Numbered from the stretch's first letter, positions 1 through 11,248 are shown. The stretch is 64,000 bases of DNA from Vespula vulgaris (GCF_905475345.1 NC_066596.1:1-64000); one strand, 5' to 3'. Notes: generated by a model from the letters alone, not told the origin. Numbers and translations are program-made.

Positions 1-1516
1 GACGCAACCCAGACGCAACCCAGACGCAACCCAGACGCAACCCAGACGCAACCCAGACGCAACCCAGACGCAACCCAGACGCAACCCAGACGCAACCCAG
101 ACGCAACCCAGACGCAACCCAGACGCAACCCAGACGCAACCCAGACGCAACCCAGACGCAACCCAGACGCAACCCAGACGCAACCCAGACGCAACCCAGA
201 CGCAACCCAGACGCAACCCAGACGCAACCCAGACGCAACCCAGACGCAACCCAGACGCAACCCAGACGCAACCCAGACGCAACCCAGACGCAACCCAGAC
301 GCAACCCAGACGCAACCCAGACGCAACCCAGACGCAACCCAGACGCAACCCAGACGCAACCCAGACGCAACCCAGACGCAACCCAGACGCAACCCAGACG
401 CAACCCAGACGCAACCCAGACGCAACCCAGACGCAACCCAGACGCAACCCAGACGCAACCCAGACGCAACCCAGACGCAACCCAGACGCAACCCAGACGC
501 AACCCAGACGCAACCCAGACGCAACCCAGACGCAACCCAGACGCAACCCAGACGCAACCCAGACGCAACCCAGACGCAACCCAGACGCAACCCAGACGCA
601 ACCCAGACGCAACCCAGACGCAACCCAGACGCAACCCAGACGCAACCCAGACGCAACCCAGACGCAACCCAGACGCAACCCAGACGCAACCCAGACGCAA
701 CCCAGACGCAACCCAGACGCAACCCAGACGCAACCCAGACGCAACCCAGACGCAACCCAGACGCAACCCAGACGCAACCCAGACGCAACCCAGACGCAAC
801 CCAGACGCAACCCAGACGCAACCCAGACGCAACCCAGACGCAACCCAGACGCAACCCAGACGCAACCCAGACGCAACCCAGACGCAACCCAGACGCAACC
901 CAGACGCAACCCAGACGCAACCCAGACGCAACCCAGACGCAACCCAGACGCAACCCAGACGCAACCCAGACGCAACCCAGACGCAACCCAGACGCAACCC
1001 AGACGCAACCCAGACGCAACCCAGACGCAACCCAGACGCAACCCAGACGCAACCCAGACGCAACCCAGACGCAACCCAGACGCAACCCAGACGCAACCCA
1101 GACGCAACCCAGACGCAACCCAGACGCAACCCAGACGCAACCCAGACGCAACCCAGACGCAACCCAGACGCAACCCAGACGCAACCCAGACGCAACCCAG
1201 ACGCAACCCAGACGCAACCCAGACGCAACCCAGACGCAACCCAGACGCAACCCAGACGCAACCCAGACGCAACCCAGACGCAACCCAGACGCAACCCAGA
1301 CGCAACCCAGACGCAACCCAGACGCAACCCAGACGCAACCCAGACGCAACCCAGACGCAACCCAGACGCAACCCAGACGCAACCCAGACGCAACCCAGAC
1401 GCAACCCAGACGCAACCCAGACGCAACCCAGACGCAACCCAGACGCAACCCAGACGCAACCCAGACGCAACCCAGACGCAACCCAGACGCAACCCAGACG
1501 CAACCCAGACGCAACC
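1..1516 (-). repeat. Telomere array, 11-bp motif TTGCGTCTGGG
   Basis: The plus strand is GACGCAACCCA repeated 137 times without a visible substitution or indel, followed by 9 bases of a 138th copy (137 x 11 + 9 = 1516, which matches the coordinates exactly). The complement can be written TTGCGTCTGGG, a G-rich telomere-type unit. The C-rich strand reads 5' to 3' into the chromosome, as at a left end. From memory, 10-11-bp telomere motifs of this family have been reported in Hymenoptera in place of the common insect TTAGG; I could not look this up. No telomere-targeting retrotransposon interrupts the array. The true length may be longer, because the window simply starts inside it. Confidence 0.93.
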
Positions 1517-1864
1517 TCGGACACAACCTTCAGACCCAACCTGCAGACACAACCTCGGACACAACCTTCAGACACAACCTCGGACACAACCTCGGACACA
1601 ACCTTCAGACACAACCTCGGACACAACCTTCAGACACAACCTCGGACACAACCTTCAGACACAACCTCGGACACAACCTCGGACACAACCTTCAGACACA
1701 ACCTCGGACACAACCTTCAGACACAACCTCGGACACAACCTTCAGACACAACCTCGGACATAACCTCGGACACAACCTTCAGACACAACCTCGGACACAA
1801 CCTTCAGACACAACCTCGGACACAACCTCGGACACAACCTTCAGACACAACCTCGGACACAACC
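1517..1864 (-). repeat. Telomere-proximal variant repeat array (12/13-bp units)
   Basis: Two related units alternate: T = TCGGACACAACC (12 bp) and Q = TTCAGACACAACC (13 bp). Both share the GAC-CAACC skeleton of the telomere motif, so the block looks derived from telomeric repeats. Tandem T-T pairs start at 1580, 1667, 1754 and 1816. The first three are 87 bp apart, which shows a TQTQTQT higher-order unit; the last interval is 62 bp. Minor variants are Q with ACCCAACC at 1529, TGCAG at 1542 and ACATAACC at 1754. The boundary with the pure telomere array is abrupt, within one truncated copy. Confidence 0.88.
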
Positions 1865-2260
1865 TTCGGACTAAACTTTTTACACAACTTCTACAGAATT
1901 TTCTCACAAGTTGTACGTATCTTTCACATAAGTCTCACACAACTTTTACACACATATTGGACTTCTTTCAAACAACGTTTTCTCAACTCTCATACAGTTC
2001 TTACACGTCTGTCTTACAATCTTTCCGCAACTTATGACGCATAATTTAACATGAAACAGAAGAAAGTCTGGTAGAGTACTGATCGCAAATCAGACGTAAC
2101 GCAAGTGGAATGTCATTGCTTCTCAGTCGCTTCTCTTATACAATGAAGACACAGGTTTGACGTAACCTTTTTCTCTTTAAGCGATTATTCGATGGTGTCG
2201 TATAAATGATCAATCACAAACATTCCTATTCTGATGTCTACTTATAGCTTCTCCTGTGTT
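1865..2260. other. Decayed telomere-like edge and unique AT-rich sequence
   Basis: Up to about 2035 the sequence still contains scattered ACACAACTT, ACACAACTTTTAC and similar words at loose 10-13-bp spacing, consistent with strongly mutated copies of the preceding variant repeat. From about 2036 to 2260 I see no repeat structure, no convincing open frame and no known element. Confidence 0.45.
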
Positions 2261-2406
2261 TAATATTATATAATAAAATCAGACAAATATCATGCAAAAA
2301 ATTAGACAAATATTATATATTAAAATAAAACAAATATTATACAATAAAATCGGCAAATAGTATACAATAAAGTCAGACAAATATTATACTGTAGAATCAG
2401 ACTAAC
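2261..2406. repeat. AT-rich minisatellite, 23-24-bp unit
   Basis: Five to six imperfect copies of a unit close to TATACAATAAAATCAGACAA plus ATAT follow each other. Individual units measure 23 or 24 bp, with variants such as CGGCAAATAG and AATAAAACAAATAT. It is short and diverged, so it is probably an old local expansion. Confidence 0.7.
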
Positions 2407-3094
2407 ACTGTTTACTCGGAAATTACGGAGTCCCACTACCTGTTTCAGAAACCGGCCGATAGATGTACTCTACGCTCTCATTTTTACGTACACACGTTCA
2501 CAGGCATATGGCGGTGCCCCTAGGATTATGCAAATATGTTGTCATTTTTCGATTCTACGTAATATTAAGAAAAATAAGCTGGGCATTACAGATAAACAGG
2601 AAATTATGCGTGCTTGCTAGGAGATATGAAATACCTATTAATTACCTAAGAGAGAGGAACATATGAAAAATAATTACTCCACGTCACTGGATGGATTCGA
2701 CACCATTTGTGTGGAATTACGTTTATCCACTGTAAACCAACGTAATACGAACTACAATTTTTGCAAAATTTGCTAGGGTACATAGAGACGAGCTTTATGG
2801 AAATGCTGATGGTTCCGCCGATTTTTCGATAATAACGCATACGCCGCACGGTACATGCTTTTTATCAAATAATCACGATAATATTTAGGATTAGTAAGTT
2901 GATGGAATAAGATACCCTGGAAATTACACGAACATCAACGAATGATGCAAAATTAACAAGAATTTTGACAAGCATTAGGTAAAAACATATTTATTCGCTC
3001 ATGCGGACACTATGACGTTTCGCCTGACACTTGGAGGCCACCTAGATACGTTCTAGGATTGACGAAAAACTTGGGAATTGACGGCAAGTCAGGG
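2407..3094. other. Low-copy spacer between telomeric block and satellite
   Basis: No recognisable gene or mobile element. Two unrelated open frames of 67 codons lie here (2463-2666 plus, 2646-2849 minus). Neither has a recognisable domain, and both are of a length expected by chance in AT-rich DNA. A CTCF-like core, GCCACCTAG, sits at 3037-3045 near the start of the satellite and is listed separately. Confidence 0.5.
3037..3045 (-). promoter_or_regulatory. CTCF-like core at distal satellite edge (candidate)
   Basis: GCCACCTAG fits the central nine positions of the reverse-complement CTCF consensus (SYGCCMYCTRSTGG, recalled from the literature), but the last three positions do not match. One such 9-bp match is expected roughly every 16 kb per strand, so alone it is weak. 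Interest comes from a second exact core match on the other side of the satellite at 11236. Confidence 0.2.
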
Positions 3095-3144
3095 ACATCA
3101 GACGGACGTTGCGGACGTCAGGGACGTCAGACGGACGTCACGGC
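3095..3144. repeat. Degenerate distal edge of CRE satellite
   Basis: Irregular short repeats built from GACGGACGT and CAGGGACGTCAGACGGACGT precede the first well-formed monomer. They share the GACGT vocabulary of the satellite but not its 49-bp period. Confidence 0.55.
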
Positions 3145-3920
3145 GTTGATACGGTCATCAGTGACATCACGGACCTGTGACAGAGATTAAGGCGTTGTTT
3201 CTATCATCTGTGACGTCACAGATCTCTGAGATACGTTACAGCGTTGTTTTTCTGTCATCTGTGACGTCACGGACCTGTGACAGAAATTACGGCGTTGTTT
3301 CTATCATCTGTGACGTCACGGATCTATTAGAGACGTGACGGCGTTGTTTTTCTATCATCTTTGACGTCACGGACCTATGACAGAAGTTACGGCGTTTTTT
3401 CTATCATCTGTGACGTCACAGATCTACTAGAGACGTTACGGCGTTGTTTTTCTATCATCTGTGACGTCACGGACCTGTGACAGAAATTACGGCGTTGTTT
3501 CTATCATCTGTGACGTCACGGACCTGTGACAGAAATTACGGCGTTGTTTCTATCATCTGTGACGTCACGGACCTGTGACAGAAGTTACGGCGTTGTTTCT
3601 ATCATCTGTGACGTCACGTTCCTGTGACAGAAATTACGGCGTTTTTTCTATCATCTGTGACGTCACAGATCTACTAGAGACGTTACGGCGTTGTTTTCTA
3701 TCATCTGTGACGTCACGGTCCTGTGACAGAAATTACGGCGTTTTTTCTATCATCTGTGACGTCACAGATCTACTAGAGACGTTACGGCGTTGTTTTTCTA
3801 TCATCTGTGACGTCACGGACCTGTGACAGAAATTACGGCGTTGTTTCTATCATCTGTGACGTCACGGACCTGTGACAGAAGTTACGGCGTTGTTTCTATC
3901 ATCTGTGACGTCACGTTCCT

Positions 3921-5110
3921 GTGACAGAAATTACGGCGTTTTTTCTATCATCTGTGACGTCACGTTCCTGTGACAGAAATTACGGCGTTTTTTCTATCAT
4001 CTGTGACGTCACAGATCTACTAGAGACGTTACGGCGTTGTTTTCTATCATCTGTGACGTCACGGTCCTGTGACAGAAATTACGGCGTTTTTTCTATCATC
4101 TGTGACGTCACAGATCTACTAGAGACGTTACGGCGTTGTTTTTCTATCATCTGTGACGTCACGGACCTGTGACAGAAATTACGGCGTTGTTTCTATCATC
4201 TGTGACGTCACGGACCTGTGACAGAAATTACGGCGTTGTCTCTATCATCTGTGACGTCACAGATCTATTAGAGACGGTACGGCGTTGTTTTTCTATCATC
4301 TGTGACGTCACGGACCTGTGACAGAAATTACGGCGTTGTTTCGACCATCTGTGACGTCACGGACCTGTGACAGAAAATACGGCGTTGTTTCTATCATCTG
4401 TGACGTCACAGATCTATTAGAGACGTTACGGCGTTGTTTTTCTATCATCTGTGACGTCACGGACCTGTGACAGAAATTACGGCGTTGTTTCTATCATCTG
4501 TGACGTCACGGACCTGTGACAGAAGTTACGGCGTTGTTTCTATCATCTGTGACGTCACGTTCCTGTGACAGAAATTACGGCGTTTTTTCTATCATCTGTG
4601 ACGTCACAGATCTACTAGAGACGTTACGGCGTTGTTTTCTATCATCTGTGACGTCACGGTCCTGTGACAGAAATTACGGCGTTTTTTCTATCATCTGTGA
4701 CGTCACAGATCTACTAGAGACGTTACGGCGTTGTTTTTCTATCATCTGTGACGTCACGGACCTGTGACAGAAATTACGGCGTTGTTTCTATCATCTGTGA
4801 CGTCACGGACCTGTGACAGAAATTACGGCGTTGTCTCTATCATCTGTGACGTCACAGATCTATTAGAGACGGTACGGCGTTGTTTTTCTATCATCTGTGA
4901 CGTCACGGACCTGTGACAGAAATTACGGCGTTGTTTCGACCATCTGTGACGTCACGGACCTGTGACAGAAAATACGGCGTTGTTTCTATCATCTGTGACG
5001 TCACAGATCTATTAGAGACGTTACGGCGTTGTTTTTCTATCATCTGTGACGTCACGGACCTGTGACAGAAATTACGGCGTTGTTTCTATCATCTGTGACG
5101 TCACGGACCT
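3921..5110. repeat. 595-bp higher-order duplication within satellite
   Basis: The stretches 3921-4515 and 4516-5110 are near-identical at an offset of 595 bp (12 monomers). Rare markers recur at the same offset: TTGTCTCTATCATC (about 4237 and 4832), GACGGTACGG (4275 and 4870), TTTCGACCATC (4341 and 4936) and AGAAAATACGG (4374 and 4969). The part at 3575-3826 also recurs at 4516-4767, 941 bp away, so more than one duplication step took place. Confidence 0.85.
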
Positions 5111-5495
5111 GTGACAGAAATTACGGCGTTGTTTCGACCATCTGTGACGTCACGGACCTGTGACAGAAATTACGGCGTTGTTTCGACCATCTGTGACGTC
5201 ACGGACCTGTGACAGAAAATACGGCGTTGTTTCTATCATCTGTGACGTCACAGATCTATTAGAGACGTTACGGCGTTGTTTTTCTATCATCTGTGACGTC
5301 ACGGACCTGTGACAGAAATTACGGCGTTGTTTCTATCATCTGTGACGTCACGGACCAGTGACAGAAACTACGGCGTTGTTTCGACCATCTGTGACGTCAC
5401 GGACCTGTGACAGAAATTACGGCGTTGTTTCTATCATCTGTGACGTCACAGATCTATTAGAGATGTTACGGCGTTGTTTTTCTATCATCTGTGAC

Positions 5496-6733
5496 GTCAG
5501 GGACCTGTGACAGAAATTACGGCGTTTTTTCAATCATCTGTGACATCACAGATCTACTAGAGACGTTACGGCGTTGTTTTTCTATCATCTGTGACGTCAC
5601 GGACCTGAGACAGAAATTACAGCGTTGTTTCTATCATCTGTGACGTCACGGACCTGTGACAGAAATTACGGCGTTGTTTCGACCATCTGTGACGTCACGG
5701 ACCTGTGACAAAAATTACGGCGTTGTTTCTATCATCTGTTACGTCACGGACCTGTGACAGAAATTACGGCGTTGTTTCGACCATCTGTGACGTCACGGAC
5801 CTGTGACAGAAATTACGGCTTTGTTTCTATCATCAGTGACGTCACAGATCTATTACAGATGTTACGGCGTTGTTTTTCTATCATCTGTGACGTCACGGAC
5901 CTGTGACAGAATTTACGGCGTTGTTTCTATCATCTGTGACGTCACCGATCCATTAGAGACGTTACGGCGTTGTTTTTCTATCATCTGTGACGTCACGGAC
6001 CTGTGGCAGAAGTTACGGCGTTGTTTCTATCATCTGTGACGTCACGGACCTGTGACAGAAATTACGGCGTTTTTTCTATCATCTGTGACGTCACAGATCT
6101 ATTAGAGACGTTACGGCGTTGTTTTTCTGTCATCTGTGACGTCAGGGACCTGTGACAGAAATTACGGCGTTTTTTCAATCATCTGTGACATCACAGATCT
6201 ACTAGAGACGTTACGGCGTTGTTTTTCTATCATCTGTGACGTCACGGACCTGAGACAGAAATTACGGCGTTGTTTCTATCATCTGTGACGTCACGGACCT
6301 GTGACAGAAATTACGGCGTTGTTTCGACCATCTGTGACGTCACGGACCTGTGACAGAAATTACGGCTTTGTTTCTATCATCAGTGACGTCACAGATCTAT
6401 TACAGATGTTACGGCGTTGTTTTTCTATCATCTGTGACGTCACGGACCTGTGACAGAAATTACGGCGTTGTTTCTATCATCTGTGACGTCACCGATCCAT
6501 TAGAGACGTTACGGCGTTGTTTTTCTATCATCTGTGACGTCACGGACCTGTGGCAGAAGTTACGGCGTTGTTTCTATCATCTGTGACGTCACGGACCTGT
6601 GACAGAAATTACGGCGTTTTTTCTATCATCTGTGACGTCACAGATCTATTAGAGACGTTACGGCGTTGTTTTTCTATCATCTGTGACGTCACGGACCTGT
6701 GACAGAAATTACGGCGTTTTTTCTATCATCTGT
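5496..6733. repeat. ~645-bp higher-order duplication with two-monomer indel
   Basis: A distinctive GTCAGGGACC monomer followed by TTTTTTCAATCATCTGTGAC occurs at 5496 and again at 6141 (offset 645 bp, 13 monomers). Further in, 5803-6039 matches 6350-6586 at an offset of 547 bp. The 98-bp drop equals two monomers, so one copy lost or gained a dimer. Confidence 0.75.
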
Positions 6734-7320
6734 GACGTCACAGATCTACTAGAGACGTTACGGCGTTGTTTTTCTATCATCTGTGACGTCACGGACCTGA
6801 GACATAAATTACGGCGTTGTTTCTATCATCAGTGACGTCACAGATCTATTACAGATGTTACGACGTTGTTTTTCTATCATCTGTGACGTCACGGACCTGT
6901 GACAGAAGTTACGGCGTTGTTTCTATCATCCGTGACGTCACAGATCTATTAGAGACGTTACGGCGTTGTTTTTCTATCATCTGTGACGTCACGGACCTGT
7001 GACAGAAATTACAGTGTTGTTTCTATCATCTGTGACGTCACAGATCTATTAGAGCCGTTACGGCATTGTTTTTCTATCATCTGTGACGTCAGGGACCTGT
7101 GACAGAAATTACGGCGTTGTTTCTATCATCTGTGACGTCACAGACCTGTGACAGAAATTACGGCGTTGTTTCTATCATCTGTGACGTCACGGACCTGTGA
7201 CAGAAATTACGGCGTTGTTTCTACCATCTGTGACGTCACGGATCTATTAGAGACGTGACGGCGTTGTTTTTCTATCATCTGTGACGTCACGGACCTGTGA
7301 CAGAAATTACGGCGTTGTTT

Positions 7321-8150
7321 GTATCATCTGTGACGTCAGGGACCTGTGACAGAAATTACGGCGTTGTTTCCATCATCTGTGACGCCACGGACCTGTGACA
7401 GAAATTACGGCGTTGTTTCTATCATCTGTGACGTCACGGACTTGTGACAGAAATTACGGCGTTGTTTCTATCATCTGTGACGTCACGGATCTATTAGAGA
7501 CGTGACGGCGTTGTTTTTCTATCATCTGTGACGTCACGGACCTGTGACAGAAGTTACGGCGTTTTTTCTATCATCTGTGACGTCACAGATCTATTAGAGA
7601 CGTTACGGCGTTGTTTTTCTATCAACTGTGACGTCACGGACCTGTGACAAAAATTACGGCGTTGTTTCTATATTCTGTGACGTCACGGACCTGTGACAGA
7701 AATTACGGCGTTGTTTCGACCATCTGTGACGTCACGGACCTGTGACAAAAATTACGGCGTTGTTTCTATCATCTGTTACGTCACGACCTGTGACAGAAAT
7801 TACGGCGTTGTTTCGACCATCTGTGACGTCACGGACCTGTGACAGAAATTACGGCGTTGTTTCTATCATCTGTGACGTCACGGACCTGTGACAGAAATTA
7901 CGGCGTTGTTTGTATCATCTGTGACGTCAGGGACCTGTGACAGAAATTACGGCGTTGTTTCCATCATCTGTGACGTCACGGACCTGTGACAGAAATTACG
8001 GCGTTGTTTCTATCATCTGTGACGTCACGGACTTGTGACAGAAATTACGGCGTTGTTTCTATCATCTGTGACGTCACGGATCTATTAGAGACGTGACGGC
8101 GTTGTTTTTCTATCATCTGTGACGTCACGGACCTGTGATAGAAGTTACGG
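7321..8150. repeat. 591-bp higher-order duplication within satellite
   Basis: The rare GTATCATCTGTGACGTCAGG monomer is at 7321 and 7912, and the GATCTATTAGAGACGTGACG marker follows at 7478 and 8069. Both are 591 bp apart (12 monomers), so a 12-mer block was duplicated in tandem. Confidence 0.75.
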
Positions 8151-10779
8151 CGTTGTTTCTATCATCCGTGACGTCACAGATCTATTAGAGATGTTACGGC
8201 GTTGTTTTTCTATCATCTGTGACGTCACGGACCTGTGACAGAAATTACGGCGTTTTTTCTATCATCTGTGACGTCACAGATCTATTAGAGACGTTACGGC
8301 GTTGTTTTTCTATCAACTGTGACGTCACGGACCTGTGACAAAAATTACGGCGTTGTTTCTATCATCTGTGACGTCACGGACCTGTGACAGAAATTACGGC
8401 GTTGTTTCGACCATCTGTGACGTCACGGACCTGTGACAAAAATTACGGCGTTGTTTCTATCATCTGTTACGTCACGGACCTGTGACAGAAATTACGGCGT
8501 TGTTTCGACCATCTGTGACGTCACGGACCTGTGACAGAAATTACGGCGTTGTTTCTATCATCTGTGACGTCACGGACCTATGACGGAAATTACGGTGTTG
8601 TTTCTATCATCTGTGACGTCACCGATCCATTAGAGACGTTACGGCGTTGTTTTTCTATCATCTGTGACGTCACGGACCTGTGACAGAAATTACGGCGTTG
8701 TTTCTATCATCTGTGACGTCACGGACCTGTAACAGAAATTACGGGGTTGTTTCTATCATCTGTGACGTCACGGACCTGTGACAGAAATTACGGCGTTGTT
8801 TCTATCATCTGTGACGTCACGGACCTGTGACAGAAATTACGGCGTTGTTTCTATCATCTGTGACGTCACGGACCTGTGACAGAAAATACGGCGTTGTTTC
8901 TATCATCTGTGACGTCACCGATCCATTAGAGACGTAACGGCGTTGTTTTTCTATCATCTGTGACGTCACGGACCTGTGACAGAAATTACGGCGTTGTTTC
9001 TATCATCTGTGACGTCACGGACCTGTAACAGAAATTACGGCGTTGTTTCTATCATCTGTGACGTCACGGACCTATGACAGAAATTACGGCGCTGTTTCGA
9101 CCATCTGTGACGTCACGGTCCTGTGACAGAAATTACGGAGTTGTTTCTATCATCTGTGACGTCACGGACCTGTGACAGAAATTACGGCGTTGTTTCTATC
9201 ATCCGTGACGTCACGGACATGTGACAGAAATTACGGCGTTGTTTCTATCATCTGTGACGTCACGGACCTGTGACAGAAATTAGGGCGTTGTTTCTATCAT
9301 CTGTGACGTCACCGATCCATTAGAGACGTTACGGCGTTGTTTTTCTATCATCTGTGACGTCACGGACCTGTGACAGAAGTTACGGCGTTGTTTCTATCAT
9401 CTGTGACGTCACCGATCTATTAGAGACGTTACGGCGTTGTTTTTCAATCATCTGTGACGTCACGGACCTGTGACAGAAGTTACGGCGTTGTTTCTATCAT
9501 CTGTGACGTCACGGACCTGTGACAGAAATTACGGCGTTGTTTCTATCATCTGTGACGTCACGGACCTGTGACAGAAATTACGGCGTTGTCTCTATCATCT
9601 GTGACGTCACAGATCTATTAGAGACGGTACGGCGTTGTTTTTCTATCATCTGTGACGTCACGGACCTGTGACAGAAATTACGGCGTTTTTTCTATCATCT
9701 GTGACGTCACAGATCTATTAGAGACGTTACGGCGTTGTTTTTCTATCATCTGTGACGTCACGGACCTGTGACAGAAATTACGGCGTTGTTTCTATCATCT
9801 GTGACGTCACGGACCTGTGACAGAAGTTACGGCGTTGTTTCTATCATCTGTGACGTCACGGACCTGTGACAGAAGTTACGGCGTTGTTTCTATCATCTGT
9901 GACGTCACAGATCTATTAGAGACGTTACGGCGTTGTTTTTCTATCATCTGTGACGTCACGGACCTGTTACAGAAGTTACGGCGTTGTTTCTATCATCTGT
10001 GACGTCACAGATCTATGAGAGCCGTTACGGCGTTGTTTTTCTATCATCTGTGACGTCACGGACCTGAAACAGAAATTACGGCGTTGTTTCTATCATCTGT
10101 GACGTCACGGACCTGTGACAGAAGTTACGGCGTTGTTTCTATCATCTGTGACGTCACAGATCTATTAGAGACGTTACGGCGTTGTTTTTCTATCATCTGT
10201 GACGTCACGGACCTGTGACAGAAATTACGGCGTTTTTTCTATCATCTGTGACGTCACAGATCTATTAGAGACGTTACGGCGTTGTTTTTCTATCATCTGT
10301 GACGTCACGGACCTGTGACAGAAATTACGGCGTTGTTTCTATCATCTGTGACGTCACGGACCTGTGACAGAAGTTACGGCGTTGTTTATATCATCTGTGA
10401 CGTCACAGATCTATTAGAGACGTTACGGCGTTGTTTTTCTATCATCTGTGACGTCACGGACCTGTTACAGAAGTTACGGCCTTGTTTCGATCATCTGTGA
10501 CGTCACGGACCTGTGACAGGAGTTACGGCGTTGTTTTTCTATCATCTGTGACGTCACAGATCTCTGAGAGACGTTACAGCGTTGTTTCGATCATCTATGA
10601 CGTCACGGTCCTGTGACAGAAGTTACGGCCTTGTTTCGATCATCTGTGACGTCACGGACCTGTGACAGACTTTACGGCGTTGTTTCCATCATATGTGACG
10701 TCGCGGACCTGTGACAGACGTTACGGCGTTGTTTCGATCATCTGTGACGTCACGGACCTGTGACAGACGTTACGGCGTT

Positions 10780-11170
10780 GTTACGGACGTTACGGCGTTG
10801 TTTCCAGCATCTGTGACGTCACGGACCTGTGACAGACGTTAAGGTGTTGTTATGGACGTCAGGGACTTCAGACGGACATTACGGCGTTGTTACGGTCGTC
10901 ACGGACGTGTGACAGACGTTACGGCGTTATTTCGATCATCTGTGATGGCACGGAGCTGTGACAGACGTTACGGCGATGTTACGGACGTTACGGATGTTCG
11001 ACAGACGTTTCGGATGTTCGAGTGAGGTTACGGCACTCTTACGGACGTAAGACAGACGTTATGGATGTTCGAGTGATGTTACGGCACTTTTACGGACGTT
11101 AGGTTGTTGCGGCGATATTACGGACGTTATGGAAGTTCGAGTGAGGTTAGAGCACTCTTACGGACGTTAC
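10780..11170. repeat. Degenerate proximal edge of satellite, new composite unit
   Basis: The 49/51-bp pattern breaks down into short GACGTTACGGCGTTGTTACG-like repeats. A composite unit starting GTTCGAGTGA then appears at 11016, 11067 and 11135 (spacings 51 and 68 bp), each followed by GGTTACGGCACTCTTACGGA or a close variant. It shares ACGGACGTTA words with the satellite, so it probably arose from it. Confidence 0.75.
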
Positions 11171-11233
11171 AGCGGTTTACTGAAACTATAGCACCTAGAA
11201 GAACGGGACCGGACTCATGGGTGAGCTCTCGTT

Positions 11234-11248
11234 GCGCCCTCTAGGCGG
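11234..11248 (-). promoter_or_regulatory. CTCF-like site at proximal satellite edge (candidate)
   Basis: GCGCCCTCTAGGCGG matches 12 of 14 positions of the reverse-complement CTCF consensus SYGCCMYCTRSTGG, including the full central core GCCCTCTAG. It lies some 60 bp beyond the end of the satellite remnants. A role as an insulator or chromatin boundary is inference only. Confidence 0.3.

Larger units (their letters stand above)
3145..10860. repeat. CRE-palindrome satellite, 49/51-bp monomers
   Basis: Roughly 150 tandem monomers of two classes. Class A (49 bp) reads CTATCATCTGTGACGTCACG, then GACCTGTGACAGAAATTACG, then GCGTTGTTT. Class B (51 bp) replaces the middle with AGATCTATTAGAGACGTTAC and has a longer T run. 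Example spacing: TGTGACG starts at 3558 and 3607, 49 bp apart. Nearly every monomer contains TGACGTCA, the palindromic CRE octamer; in class B the dyad extends to 18 bp, ATCTGTGACGTCACAGAT. Local variants (TTTCGACC for TTTCTATC, CCGATCCATTAG, AGAAAATACGG) mark sub-families. The open frames of 61-83 codons here are repeat translations, not genes. Confidence 0.95.

Noticed and set aside
2463..2849. Two opposing 67-codon frames
   Set aside because: No recognisable domain, no splice or promoter context, length within chance for this composition.
1..3094. Telomere-specific LINE insertion (TRAS/SART type)
   Set aside because: No reverse transcriptase or other element coding sequence was seen, and the telomere array is uninterrupted.
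3575..10500. Open frames of 61-83 codons with repeated TDLLETLRRC
   Set aside because: Translation of the 49/51-bp satellite. The monomer length is not a multiple of three, and the frame survives only across certain A-B orders.
3145..10860. CRISPR-like direct repeats
   Set aside because: There are no unique spacers; repeats abut and the context is eukaryotic.
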